Origin: Paraimprobicoccus trichonymphae
GTDB lineage: Bacteria; Bacillota; Clostridia; Oscillospirales; Acutalibacteraceae
Direction: 5' to 3'
NCBI GenBank assembly: GCA_036322875.1
Contig: AP027925.1
Coordinates: 1,212,970-1,276,969, forward strand
Length of the DNA: 64,000 nt
The position numbers and the translations under genes are program-made. The notes under the pieces were generated by a model. It worked only from the letters and a program-made list of their open reading frames with translations, did no database searches and was not told the origin of the DNA. Within the stretch, counting starts at the first letter, position 1; every line of letters begins with the position of its first letter. Positions 54,424-63,632 of this stretch are shown here, one piece after another.

Positions 54424-55333
54424 TTGCTTAAAATCGGAATACAAGAATTAGAGGATATCGCGCTGGGTGCGGCGTTGCTAGGAACGGGCGGTGGTGGCGA
54501 CCCATATGTGGGGAAGCTTATGGCATTCGGGCAGATAAAGGAACATGGCGAGGTGACTCTTTTATCGGTGGACGAAGTACCAAACGACGCGTTTATTGTA
54601 CCTATTGCTATGATTGGCACACCGACCGTGCTTGCGGAGAAATTATCGGCAGTGGGGAGTATGAGCAGCTTCGTGATATGATCAGTCAGTTCTATAGGCG
54701 TGAAATATACGCGTTTATGCCGGTTGAAACGGGTAGTGTAAACAGTATGCCTCCATTCGCTGCGGCGGCGCAGCTTGTTTTGCCACTTGTGGACGCAGAC
54801 GGAATGGGACGGGCTTTCCCAGAGCTTCAAATGGTGACGTTTGCACTGGCAGGCGTTAACGCGTCGCCTATAGCACTTACAATTGCCCTATTCCGTACAA
54901 TTACGAATAAATCAACGGAAAAACTCGCTCGCGTCTTTACTATGGCTTGTGGCGCGGTTTGGTATCCATTTCGTTGTACTGTACCAACGGCAAAACCGTG
55001 CGGGAGTACGGAGTACGCGATATTGTCACACGTAGCGAAACACTTGGTAGGGCGATAAGAACCGTCAAACAAAGTAAAAGTCACACACCGGAGAAAAATT
55101 TCCTAACCACTAAAGGCAGCTACAAGATGTTCCAAGAAAAAATTACAGACCTAATACTCAAAACTCACGGTGCGTTCAATTTCGGCAAAGAGTTATCCTC
55201 GAGGTGATTGGAAACTGCAACGGTTACATCGCCCGTGCCGAATTTCAAAATGAGAATCTAATCGCATCAGTGGATGGCACAATTTTTTATATTCCAGTTG
55301 AGGAACGCGTGAAAGGGGGAATTTTCGATGTAT
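54424..55333 (+). pseudogene. Broken DUF917 (S-methyl-thiohydantoin desulfurase-like) gene
   Basis: It starts at TTG after AGGAGGAAA with LKIGIQELEDIALGAALLGT and GGGGDPYVGKLMAFG, the exact opening of DUF917 proteins. The next frame gives YAFMPVETGSVNSMPPFAAA and FPELQMVTFALAGVNASPIAL, and a third gives LYCTNGKTVREYGVRDIVTR. At least two frameshifts. DUF917 proteins are usually paired with hydantoinase/oxoprolinase subunits, as here. The segment is visibly richer in G+C than all neighbouring genes, a sign of recent transfer. Confidence 0.75.
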
Positions 55334-56736
55334 AAGCTTGGTATAGACGTAGGTGGCACAAATACAGACGTTGTGCTGATTGACGAAGCACGTAACGTTA
55401 TGGCGGTATACTTGCCATGATTGACAGTGTTTTGCGCGACGTGAACATAGACCAGGACGCATATTACACAAGCTATGCTCGGCACTACCACCTATTTCAC
55501 AAATGCGATTGTTGAACGAAAAAATCTCTCACCAATCGGCATATTGCAAATCGGAGCGCCTGCTGCTTTGGGCATACCAGCTATGGTCGATTGGGATGAA
55601 CGATTTGAAATAAATCGCGCTTAAAACCAAGATTGTGGGCGGCGGGTTTGAGCTTATCGGCAAAACGCTTGCAGAGTTTGAAAAAAAAGCGGCGGCAAAT
55701 TTCTTTGAACGCTGCAAAACGAAAAGCATAAAGTCAATCGCAATAAGCGGCGTTTTCTCGACCGTACGCGACGATCACGAGCAAAAAGCTGCATGTATCG
55801 CAAAAAAAATCTTCGGCAGCATGGGACTAATTGAACGCGAAAATGCTACACTTTATAAAGTATCACAGAGCTTCGTTACAATTTTTCAAGAAAGCTTACT
55901 TAAACACGATCTCAAAAATGCAATTGTGTATTTTTTGCAAAACGACGGTACTTTAACGAACGCAGAATTCGCGAAAAAGTGCCCGATACTGACAATAGCT
56001 TGTGGTCCAACGAACAGTATTCGCGGTGCCAGCTACTTGACTAAATTGAATAACGCGATTGTCATCTTACAACACGGCTTTCCCCGCGAAAGGAGTTCGC
56101 ACTAATTTCCGTATACCAGATGTTGTGTCGTTCGGGCTTGGTGGTGGCAGTATTGTTCGTGAAACAGCGGACGGTGTGATGATTGGTCCTGACAACGCGG
56201 GCTATAAAATTACTGAGAAGGCGCTGGCTTTTGTTGGTGGTGACACGCTAACCACAACAGACATAGGCGACGCTAGCAAGGTTCGCATGTATAATCCGCG
56301 AATTAGCAGAAAAAACTATGAATTAGCAAAAAAAACTATGGCACGTATCGTTGAAATGGTCGAAGACAGTATTGATGCGATAAAAATTTCTAACGACAAT
56401 GTACCCGTTATTCTGATCGGCGGCGGTTCCGTCATATTGCCGAACAAATTCAATGGCGTAAACACGATATGTAAGCCGAAGAAATTCTCCGTGGCAAACG
56501 CGATAGGTTTCGCAATTTTTAAGATCAGCGGAACATATGAACAGCTTGTTTCCTATGACAAAGCACCTCGTGACAAAGTGCTTGAAATCGCAAAGAAACA
56601 GGCAATCAAGTTGGCTGTTCAATCCGGCGCAGTAAGAGAACAGATCGAAACAATTGATGTAGAAAAGACGCCACTGCAATATCACGGCAGCAACACATAT
56701 CGCATAAAAATCAAGGCAGTTGGGGAATTGGCATAG
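55328..56736 (+). pseudogene. Broken hydantoinase/oxoprolinase (HyuA-like) gene
   Basis: The start MYKLGIDVGGTNTDVVLIDE is the actin-like ATPase opening of hydantoinase A. It then breaks after ARNVMAVYLP. Later pieces in other frames are KIVGGGFELIGKTLAEFEKK, SIAISGVFSTVRDDHEQKAA and PILTIACGPTNSIRGASYLT, then PDVVSFGLGGGSIVRE and VPVILIGGGSVILPNKFNG. The last 225 residues are intact, the first half has several shifts. It overlaps the DUF917 remnant by a few bases, as in a former operon. G+C is again higher than in the neighbours. Confidence 0.75.
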
Positions 56737-56786
56737 GTTAACAGATTTTCAGCAAGCTATGCTGTCAACTTTGACGATTGAAAAAT

Positions 56787-57116
56787 TTAAGAAAATCCCG
56801 GTATATTGAAACTACCAGAAAAACTTTGCATTACATTTTCTTTATCTTCTAGACTTTTATTTATGGCAGAGTTTATAGCAACCTTTATCATATCTGAAAG
56901 TATTTCTAAATCCTCTAAATCAATAACTTCTGGTTTTATATTTATATATTTAACTTCAGGTTTTCCGGTTATAATTACTTTTACCGCTTCGCCGCCAGAA
57001 GAGGCTGTGTATTCTTTCGTATCTAATTCTTCTTGTGCATGTTGTGCTTTTTGTGCGAGTTCCTTCAAATTATCCATGTTCGGCATATTATTACTATTAT
57101 TTAATCTAACTTTCAT
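56787..57116 (-). CDS. ebfC: YbaB/EbfC nucleoid-associated protein
   Basis: About 109 residues: MKVRLNNSNNMPNMDNLKELAQKAQ, then VKVIITGKPEVKYINIKPEVIDLEDLEILSDMI, the YbaB fold that binds DNA as a dimer. I take ATG at 57114-57116 because GGAG lies just before it; a TTG at 57128 would extend the start over that site. It follows dnaX by a few bases, the normal gene order; recR, which usually comes next, is missing here and the foreign gene remnants lie instead. Confidence 0.92.
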   Translation of the reverse strand: MKVRLNNSNNMPNMDNLKELAQKAQHAQEELDTKEYTASSGGEAVKVIITGKPEVKYINIKPEVIDLEDLEILSDMIKVAINSAINKSLEDKENVMQSFSGSFNIPGFS

Positions 57117-57132
57117 TTTTTTCTCCAAATCT

Positions 57133-58569
57133 TTAAATAATTTCTAAGTTCACATTTTGAAATTTCATATCTTCAAGAAAATCATCAATTTTATTTTTTT
57201 TCTTTGGGTACGGTCCTAAATTGTAATTTTTTTCAGTTATTTCAAAAATCGCTTGCTTTATTATTTCTTTATGCTCTAAACTATTTAAATATGTTTTTGC
57301 CAACTTAACATTAGTATCTATCAATAAAAATTTTTCACTTTCATAGGCTTTAGAATTACCTAGTGCTCTACCTAATGTAGAACTTTTCAATTTTAAATTT
57401 TCTATAATATCTTCCCACAGTGCAAATTCATGAATTTCACTTTTTTCCACTTTTTCAGTTTTTTTTATATTTATTTTAGAAATATCAGTATTTACATTGC
57501 ATAGTTTAATAATTAAAATTTCAAAATCCGCCATTTTATTATTACTTTTAGAGATTAAATTATACGAACTCTTTAAAATATCTACATATTTTATTAACAT
57601 ATTTAATTCTGTTTTTTTTACAAATTTTTTTATACTTTCAGATAAACCTTCAAAATTTTTTTCTATAGTTTTATACCATAAAATTTGCCTAAAAACTTCT
57701 ATAATTTCATCAGTAACCAGCACAAAATTTTTAGATTTTTCATTTAAAACATTTATTATATCTAAAGTTTTTTTGAAATCACTTTTAAAAATAAAATTTA
57801 CTATATCCGCAATGTAATTTTCTTCAGGTATTCCCAAAATATTTTTTACAAGATTTAAATCTAAATTTTTATCACTAAAATTAGAGCATTGATCCAAAAT
57901 GGAAAGAGCATCTCGCATACTGCCGTTAGAAACTTTTGAAATCAAATTCAAGGCAGCATGATCTATTTTGATGTTCTCTTTTTCTGAAATATATTTTAAT
58001 CTATTTAAAATACTTTCTTGACCTATTCTATTAAAATCAAAGCGTTGGCATCTTGAAATAATAGTAAGTGGAATTTTATTTATTTCTGTAGTTGCGAGTA
58101 TAAATATAATATGTTCAGGCGGTTCTTCTAAAATTTTCAAAAGAGCATTAAATGCTCCAGTAGATAACATATGAATTTCATCGATTATATAAATTTTATA
58201 CTTAAAAACAGATGGCGTAAAACTTGTTTCTTCTTTGATATCTCTAATGTTATCAACACCGTTGTTACTAGCAGCATCGATTTCGGAAATGTCTAAAGAA
58301 CTTCCAGATTCTATATTTAAACAATTTTGACATTTACAGCAAGGGTTTCCAGTTTTTAAATCTAAATTAAGACAGTTTACTGCTTTTGAGAATATTCTTG
58401 CACATGAAGTTTTTCCAGTTCCTCGACATCCTGTAAACAAGTACGCATGAGAAATTTTATTAGAAATTATCTCATTTTTTAAAATTTCAACTGTATAATC
58501 TTGGCATGTCAAATCATCAAAATTTTTTGGTCTCCATTTTCTATACAAAACAAAATACAAAAGAATCAC
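57133..58569 (-). CDS. dnaX: DNA polymerase III subunit gamma/tau
   Basis: A 478-residue clamp-loader ATPase. VLYRKWRPKNFDDLTCQDY opens the domain. Walker A reads GCRGTGKTSCARI near residue 48; the zinc cluster is C-(x8)-C-x2-C-x2-C (CLNLDLKTGNPCCKCQNC); Walker B lies in YIIDEIHMLS; sensor 1 in ILATTEINKIP; the SRC motif in ISRCQRFDF. The C-terminal tau region is short. It loads the beta clamp in the replisome. Start is probably GTG at 58569 with a weak ribosome site. Preceded by the SRP RNA, as usual in Firmicutes. Confidence 0.95.
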   Translation of the reverse strand: MILLYFVLYRKWRPKNFDDLTCQDYTVEILKNEIISNKISHAYLFTGCRGTGKTSCARIFSKAVNCLNLDLKTGNPCCKCQNCLNIESGSSLDISEIDAASNNGVDNIRDIKEETSFTPSVFKYKIYIIDEIHMLSTGAFNALLKILEEPPEHIIFILATTEINKIPLTIISRCQRFDFNRIGQESILNRLKYISEKENIKIDHAALNLISKVSNGSMRDALSILDQCSNFSDKNLDLNLVKNILGIPEENYIADIVNFIFKSDFKKTLDIINVLNEKSKNFVLVTDEIIEVFRQILWYKTIEKNFEGLSESIKKFVKKTELNMLIKYVDILKSSYNLISKSNNKMADFEILIIKLCNVNTDISKINIKKTEKVEKSEIHEFALWEDIIENLKLKSSTLGRALGNSKAYESEKFLLIDTNVKLAKTYLNSLEHKEIIKQAIFEITEKNYNLGPYPKKKNKIDDFLEDMKFQNVNLEII

Positions 58570-58585
58570 ATCTACAAATTATTAT

Positions 58586-58693
58586 GCAGTCAAGACAGAA
58601 CATCTAAAACACATGAAAACTATATTTAATGCTGCTCGGTTCCCCGCCTGACATGGTTCATATATATCCATTGTATAGCACCTATATGACTGC
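58586..58693 (-). ncRNA. ffs: Small signal recognition particle RNA (4.5S/scRNA type)
   Basis: On the minus strand the conserved SRP helix-8 tip is clear: ACCATGTCAGGCGGGGAACC then GAGCAGC, close to the bacterial consensus (ATGTCAGG-CCGGAAGG-AAGCAGC). The ends pair: GCAGTCA at 58693-58687 with TGACTGC at 58592-58586, giving a ~108-nt RNA. It lies just upstream of dnaX on the same strand, its typical position in Firmicutes. It binds Ffh (not in the window) to target membrane proteins. Termini are inferred from the pairing. Confidence 0.88.
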
Positions 58694-58700
58694 GCTTTTA

Positions 58701-58729
58701 ATTATACAATATTTTTATTTTTGTTTCAA
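58701..58729 (-). promoter_or_regulatory. Promoter of the SRP RNA
   Basis: Minus strand: TTGAAA (58729-58724), 17-base spacer, TATAAT (58706-58701), about 8 bases before the inferred RNA start. The spacing and the near-consensus boxes fit a strong stable-RNA promoter. Confidence 0.8.
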
Positions 58730-59187
58730 AATTTTTTAAAATTATTACGTTAAAAACTATATAAATTTAGTCGTTTCTTCAGTGCAACTATCTTAACAGT
58801 ATTTCATTTTAATTCGATAATATCTAACTGTTTAGTTTATCAAATTTAAAAAGTAAACATATTTTTTAAGATACTAGACAATTTAGGTTAGTTCTTGTTA
58901 TTTCATTTACTGATAAAAAATATATAATTTTTTTAGCTCGACTTTATAAAATCATGACACTTAAGAAGTTTGATATAATATTTCAAAATTTTTAGGTACA
59001 AATCTTAAAAAATCTAATTTATTATTTAAAAAATGCTTGTGATACTCACGTTCAAAACCGATTACCAAAAATCGGTTCAAAACATCTGACTAATAAATAT
59101 TACTAATTTTTTTAATTTCTTTGGGTTAATTTTCTGCCCTTTAGTGCGAAAAATTATAGTACGCCAAATAACAACCGAGGTAATAAA
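58730..59187. other. Intergenic stretch, nothing recognised
   Basis: About 460 bases between the SRP promoter and a TnpA remnant. One palindromic spot (TACCAAAAATCGGTTCAAAAC after AAAACCGATTACC near 59060) may be an IS200-type left-end hairpin. Confidence 0.35.
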
Positions 59188-59613
59188 ATGAGCAAGTTTA
59201 TTCATAAATCACAAAACGTGATCGCGCTGTTATATCAATATGTGCCCTGCTAGGTATTGAAGAAGCATATTTAATGGGGAAACTGGACTATGTTTTACAA
59301 AATGTTCGTAGAGTAATATCCGAACGGTACGAAATAAAATTTATAAAAATAGGCAGCGATGAAAATTATGTGCACTTTTTGCTTCAGCCATTCCAAGATA
59401 CTCACTGCCATATATAGCAAATATAATAAAAGGAATAATTTCTTGCAAAATATTTAAGAGATGCCCAAAAATACGTGAATACTTTTAGAGTAACGAGCTA
59501 TTATGGAGGGTGGATATTTTGTAAGTACCGTGAGAAGATACGATAGCAAAAAACAAATTGAGATATACGTCAGAAACCAAAGTAAAACTTACAAAAATTT
59601 ATCAAGGTAAGCA
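59188..59613 (+). pseudogene. Remnant of IS200-type TnpA transposase
   Basis: ATG 59188 opens SKFIHKSQNVIALLYQ, matching IS200 TnpA beginnings (HKSHNVxxLLYHxVCPxKYR). Shifted frames then give ISERYEIKFIKIGSDENYVHF near 59320, where HVH became YVH. Next are RCPKIREY and GGYFVSTVRRYDSKKQIEIYV near 59510. Multiple stops. The loss of the first metal-binding His makes it inactive. A small GC hairpin at 59629-59650 could be the right end of the element. Confidence 0.65.
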
Positions 59614-59689
59614 GATGGTGAAAAAAATACATACCCCCGCTATAAAGGGCGGAGTAGTTAATTTCTGACCCTCAAATATCCATTTTACA

Positions 59690-60080
59690 CAGATCCCATT
59701 TTATTTTAAGTATTAACACTCTTGTGTGTTCCACGCTACTCATTCAATACACATTTTTTATCAATATTTTCTTACGAATCATCCAACTAAACTAAAGTTT
59801 AGCTGTTCTCTCGTATGAACAGACTTTATTGACCTTTTGCTTTGCGCAGGTTCTTGATTCAACGTCCATCGCAAGCCAATCGACTCAATTTCATTTCAAG
59901 TGTAAATTCCCGTAAACCCCACGGCATCTTTTTTTCATGCTTTAAGTTTCAATTTGGTTTTCGTTGAAACACTCTTAAGATTTCAACATACCATTATTTT
60001 TTGTCAATATTTTTACGATTAATTCGTTAAAACAAATATTTGACAATTTTCCCGTAGTTTTATATAAACAGGTACTAATC
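59690..60080 (-). repeat. Element A copy 5, two successive units
   Basis: Minus strand, outer unit: TTGACA (60007-60002), 16 bases, TGAAAT after TGT (59985-59980), hairpin GTTTCAAC/ATTGAAAC (59970-59946), then GCCGTGGGGTTTACGGG and TTACACTTGAAATG. A longer leader follows with TTGAATCAAGAACCTGCGC and AAAGCA. Inner unit: hairpin AACAGCTAAACTTTAGTTTA with ATTGATA (59806-59760), then GCGTGGAAC. The leader of the outer unit matches copy 6 (61.7 kb) over 120 bases. No gene is recognisable downstream on the minus strand. Confidence 0.65.
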
Positions 60081-60111
60081 GTTATCTACAAATAAAAATT
60101 TATTTAATTTT

Positions 60112-60303
60112 TCAATTTTCAATCTTTATGGCATCAACAGGGCAAATATCTTCTGACCCTTTTATTTTGATCTCTAGCTCTTTCGGAAAATTTCTATGTA
60201 TAACATCAGATTTTCCATTTGTGTTAATTTTAAAAACTTCAGGACAAAAATCTACGCACATACCACAACCTATACAAGCTTCTTGATCTACTATTATTTT
60301 CAT
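60112..60303 (-). CDS. Single-cluster [4Fe-4S] ferredoxin
   Basis: A 63-residue protein: IVDQEACIGCGMCVDFCPEVF carries CxxCxxCxxxCP, and the fourth-ligand region reads SEDICPVDAIKIE. This gives one [4Fe-4S] cluster, as in Clostridium/Thermotoga-type small ferredoxins. It should carry electrons in anaerobic metabolism, such as pyruvate oxidation or NrdG reduction (inference). Single gene with ATG and GGGG site. Confidence 0.93.
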   Translation of the reverse strand: MKIIVDQEACIGCGMCVDFCPEVFKINTNGKSDVIHRNFPKELEIKIKGSEDICPVDAIKIEN

Positions 60304-60757
60304 AACAAATAACCCCTTAAATTCTTTAATAATTCTAAATACTTAATTAAATTTATACATTATATTGAATTTTATGTCAAGTAAAATAGCAAATTGATTA
60401 CGAAAATTTAGCTTTAAATTAAGAAGTAAAATTAAATGTGCAGATATATAGTTAAGTATACAATCGATCATAAAATGTAAAAATAACTTTTTATTTAAGT
60501 ACAGTTATCTAAACTTTGACCTTATTAAAAAAATTCATAAATTTTTATATAGAATATATTCATATAAAATCTGGTATAATAATAATATGAAAATAATAAA
60601 TAAAATTAACATTATTGCTTTCACAAAATAAACACAGAAAAACCTGAAAAAAAATAGAGCAGATTTTAAAAAATAAATTTAGGTACGGAATTAACGGAAT
60701 CATAAATTTTCAGAATTTCGTATAATTTATTACAATTAACATTGAAAGGTTGATGAA
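60304..60757. other. Intergenic stretch between ferredoxin and murI
   Basis: No gene or RNA. TATAATAATAATATGAAA near 60573 may be a -10 for an unknown transcript. The murI ribosome site (GAAAGGTTGATG) is at the right edge. Confidence 0.35.
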
Positions 60758-61531
60758 TTGAACAACAAACCAATAGGGATTTTTGATTCAGGAATAGGTG
60801 GACTTAATGTAGTTAAAGAACTCAAAAAAATCTTACCAAAGGAAAATATAGTCTATTTCGGAGACACAGCTAGATTACCATATGGGAGCAAATCTCCAGA
60901 TGTTATTTTGGGATGTGCTTATGAAAGTATTTCTTTTTTAAGATCAAAAAAGGTAAAGGCTGTAGTTTCTGCGTGTGGAACTGTTAGCTCCTTAATACAA
61001 GAAGCAAAAAAGGGATTTGATTTTTTATTTGTGGATGTTTTGGATTCTACTTGTGAAAAGGCAATAAATTCAACAGTAAACAAAAAAATAGGTATAATGG
61101 CTACTGTCGCTACTATAAAGAGTAATAGCTACAAAAAAAAGATAAAATTATTAAACGATGAAGTAGAAGTATATCAAATTGGTTGTCCTTTGTTAGTACC
61201 AATAATAGAGTCGGGAATCTCTAATTTTCCAAAATATATAATCAATAATATAATTTATAAATATTTAAAATACTTGTTAGATTTTAATATAGATACTTTA
61301 GTTCTAGGATGTACACATTATCCAGCAATAATAAATAATATTTTGGAAATTACAAAATCAGAAATAAAAATTATAAATAGTAGCAAAGAAACAGTTGTTG
61401 AAGTCTTTGAAATATTAAAAAAAAATGATTTGCTTTCACAAAGTACAAATTTTGGAAAATATGATTTTTTTGCAAGTAAAAATCAGAAAAATTTTTGTTT
61501 AAAAGCTAAAAAATTTATTTTTGAATCATAA
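60758..61531 (+). CDS. murI: Glutamate racemase
   Basis: A 257-residue Asp/Glu racemase. N-terminal PIGIFDSGIGGLNVVKEL, then NIVYFGDTARLPYGSKSP. The two catalytic Cys lie in VSACGTVSSL near residue 74 (usually ACNTA; here CGTV) and LVLGCTHYPAII near 187. It makes D-glutamate for peptidoglycan, showing that the cell still builds a wall. Start is TTG after GAAAGG. It is followed by element A copy 6. Confidence 0.94.
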   Translation: MNNKPIGIFDSGIGGLNVVKELKKILPKENIVYFGDTARLPYGSKSPDVILGCAYESISFLRSKKVKAVVSACGTVSSLIQEAKKGFDFLFVDVLDSTCEKAINSTVNKKIGIMATVATIKSNSYKKKIKLLNDEVEVYQIGCPLLVPIIESGISNFPKYIINNIIYKYLKYLLDFNIDTLVLGCTHYPAIINNILEITKSEIKIINSSKETVVEVFEILKKNDLLSQSTNFGKYDFFASKNQKNFCLKAKKFIFES

Positions 61532-61619
61532 TTTAAATATAAAAATTTTTCAAATTAAATTTTGCTTAAAAATGTGTCAATAATATTTTTTCAAATCTTT
61601 AATTCTTTATTATAAAAAA

Positions 61620-61860
61620 GCGAGAAAACCGCTAAACTTTAGTTTAGTTGGATTAATCGTTCCAAAATATAAAAAATGTTGACAAAAAAATAATAAATTG
61701 CTAATATTAATTAAATACTGTGGAGCTAAAGGGACTTAACGCTTGAAATGGTGTCTATGTAAGACAGGGTCGATCTGCAACGGACGTCGAATCAAGAGTT
61801 TGCGCAAAGCAGAGGTGCAAGAAAAATCTGTAATGTTGTTTTGGTATGCTCAATGTGCTT
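61620..61860 (+). repeat. Element A copy 6, upstream of double-glycine peptides
   Basis: AACCGCTAAACTTTAGTTTA (imperfect stem) then TTGACA (61679-61684), 17 bases, TGC TAATAT (61702-61707). The leader has TACTGTGGAGCTAAAGGGAC, TTAACGCTTGAAATG, GGTCGATCTGCAACGGACGT, CGAATCAAGAGTTTGCGCAA and AGCAGAGG. It lacks the GTTTCAAC hairpin but shares the distal leader with copy 5. About 180 bases of further untranslated sequence separate it from the peptide gene at 62043. Confidence 0.7.
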
Positions 61861-62042
61861 TACGATAAATACTGATAATATTATCCAAATTGGTGAATTA
61901 TTTAATCATTAAATCAGATATTTTTTATCTAAAAAATAAAAGTGATAATATTGCAAAAAACGACAATAATAACAAAGAGTAGAAGTTGTATTCGAAAAAA
62001 CGAATATTATTTTTACTAATAAATTTACAGAGGTGTTGTCAA

Positions 62043-62420
62043 ATGGTCAATAATGAAAAATTAATTGATATATTGCAAGATGTGGATAAATTAAAGGAAC
62101 TTATCAATGCAGAAAAGGAATTTGGTGCTCAAGGAGCGAAAGATGTAATATCTAAATTTGGTTTGGAACTGTCTCTTGAAGAAACCAGCCAAATTGTCGA
62201 AGCCTTAAAGAATGCTGCTAAAAATGTGCAAGAGTCCAAAGAAGAGTTAGTTGAAGATTTGGAAAATGTTTCAGGTGGAGGAGCTGGAGAGTTTTTGAAG
62301 AAAAACGCATGGAACATAGCAAATTCATTTCTTATTGCAGCTGTTGCTATTGGTGGTGGAATTATGCTTAGAGGGAAATCAGATGCCGATCATCTTCATA
62401 CAGATTCTCTTACGGAATAA
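62043..62420 (+). CDS. Nif11-like double-glycine leader peptide with membrane-helix core
   Basis: From ATG 62043 after AGAGGTG the product has 125 residues. Residues 1-80 form a long acidic leader (LIDILQDVDKLKELINAEKE, AKDVISKFGLELSLEETSQI) ending ELVEDLENVSGGG, the Gly-Gly junction; the length and helical pattern recall Nif11-type leaders used by NHLM systems. The mature ~45 residues are GAGEFLKKNAWNIANSFLIA, VAIGGGIMLRGK and a polar end, a single membrane helix, like class II bacteriocins or a membrane-acting toxin. Promoter region is element A copy 6. No modification enzyme is adjacent. The exporter lies 27 kb away. Confidence 0.8.
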   Translation: MVNNEKLIDILQDVDKLKELINAEKEFGAQGAKDVISKFGLELSLEETSQIVEALKNAAKNVQESKEELVEDLENVSGGGAGEFLKKNAWNIANSFLIAAVAIGGGIMLRGKSDADHLHTDSLTE

Positions 62421-62469
62421 TAGAAGAAGACATAAACGGATTAAAGATTAAAAGTTGTGTTCGAAAAAA

Positions 62470-62887
62470 ATGAATATTATTTTTGCTAATGAATTCACAA
62501 TTGATATATTGCAAGATGTGGATAAATTAAAGGAACTTATCAATGCAGAAAAGGAATTTGGTGCTCAAGGAGCGAAAGATGTAATATCTAAATTTGGTTT
62601 GGAACTGTCTCTTGAAGAACACCAGCCAAATTGTCGAATCCTTAAAGAATGCTGCTAAAAATGTGCAAGAGTCCAAAGGAGAGTTAGTTGAAGATTTGGA
62701 AAATATTTCAGGTGGAGGAGCTGGAGAGTTTTTAATGCAAAACGCTTTGAGTATATTGAATACAATTGCTATTGTAGGCATTACTACTAGTGGATACTTT
62801 TACGTTAAACGTAAATTTGCTAAAAAAGCCAATCCCTTGTGTAGTGGTATTTCTACTAATTTTCGTTTTGGTAGTAGCAAATATTAA
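62470..62887 (+). pseudogene. Second Nif11-like leader peptide, broken duplicate
   Basis: This nearly repeats the leader part of 62043-62420 at DNA level, but about 34 bases with the ribosome site and start are missing (around 62498). One extra C (GAACACCAGCC instead of GAAACCAGCC at about 62620) shifts the frame. Past it the reading continues TSQIVESLKNAAKNVQESKG and ELVEDLENISGGG. A different core follows: EFLMQNALSILNTIAIVGI, YFYVKRKFAKK, then SGISTNFRFGSSKY. Identical leader with divergent core is the usual pattern for exported peptides. Two lesions make it a pseudogene. Confidence 0.7.
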
Positions 62888-62950
62888 TGAAGATTCATAG
62901 GATAAATTTTAACTAGATACCAAATAAATTTTAATGGAGGTGGGTTATGT

Positions 62951-63211
62951 ATGGTAAAAATAAACGATGACGATTTAGATGATGTTAGTGGTGGACATGC
63001 AGTAGACACAATTTCGGAAAAGCATTATTGCAAATATTGTGGAGAATTTTTGTCTACTAGTGAAGAAAACCGAGAACACGATGGTAGCCACAATATTAGT
63101 TTTAAAAATTTACAACATAACACATATGTAGGTAATGGTAATTATGTTTGCGATAAGTGTTATGGTGAGCATAAAGATGAGTTCACAAATAACGGTGTTT
63201 ATTATTGGTAA
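62951..63211 (+). CDS. Short-leader double-glycine peptide with two CxxC motifs
   Basis: An 86-residue product from ATG 62951 after a strong TGGAGGTGGG site. The leader is only 15 residues, MVKINDDDLDDVSGG, ending in Gly-Gly. The mature ~71 residues hold CKYC near residue 27 and CDKC near 70, separated by a His/Asn-rich stretch, and end with YYW. The paired CxxC looks like a zinc ribbon or two disulfides. I know no family. It is the third peptide ORF in a row and likely shares the upstream promoter or a readthrough transcript. Confidence 0.75.
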   Translation: MVKINDDDLDDVSGGHAVDTISEKHYCKYCGEFLSTSEENREHDGSHNISFKNLQHNTYVGNGNYVCDKCYGEHKDEFTNNGVYYW

Positions 63212-63632
63212 TTTTCTGGGGGTCGTCGTGACTCCTTTACATATATTTACCAATTTATTTACAATATTTTTCAAATATTTTATAAATTTCATTTATATCA
63301 CAAAATATTGCTATTAATAATTCTTCTTGCATAAAAAATATGCCCATTCGATTTTCTGCAATTACCATTTTATCAGCTTCAAGATGGATTTTTTATATCC
63401 TATTTTTCATCGAGTTCGCGTTAAAATCTACTAATATTAGACTCTAATTTTTAAAGATATTTTTGCTGTTTTGAACACAAAGGCAAGTGTATTCTATGGA
63501 TTCAAAGCGTTTGTTTGCCTATTTTCAAATTAATTTTCCCAAAATTTATTATAAATAGTTAAAAAAAACTTGACAAAATAAGTTAAGCATTTAATATTAT
63601 TCAATAAAAGGTATTTTTTATTTAATTTGATA
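63212..63632. other. Intergenic stretch with a hairpin and a promoter
   Basis: GGCAAGTG (63482-63489) and GTTTGCC (about 63511-63520) can pair imperfectly. TTGACA at about 63570 followed by TTAATATTAT near 63592 may be the promoter of spoIIAA. No gene seen. Confidence 0.45.

Noticed and set aside
54369..54830. 153-residue minus-strand open frame
   Set aside because: It mirrors the DUF917 remnant; the GC-richer DNA simply has fewer stop codons on both strands.
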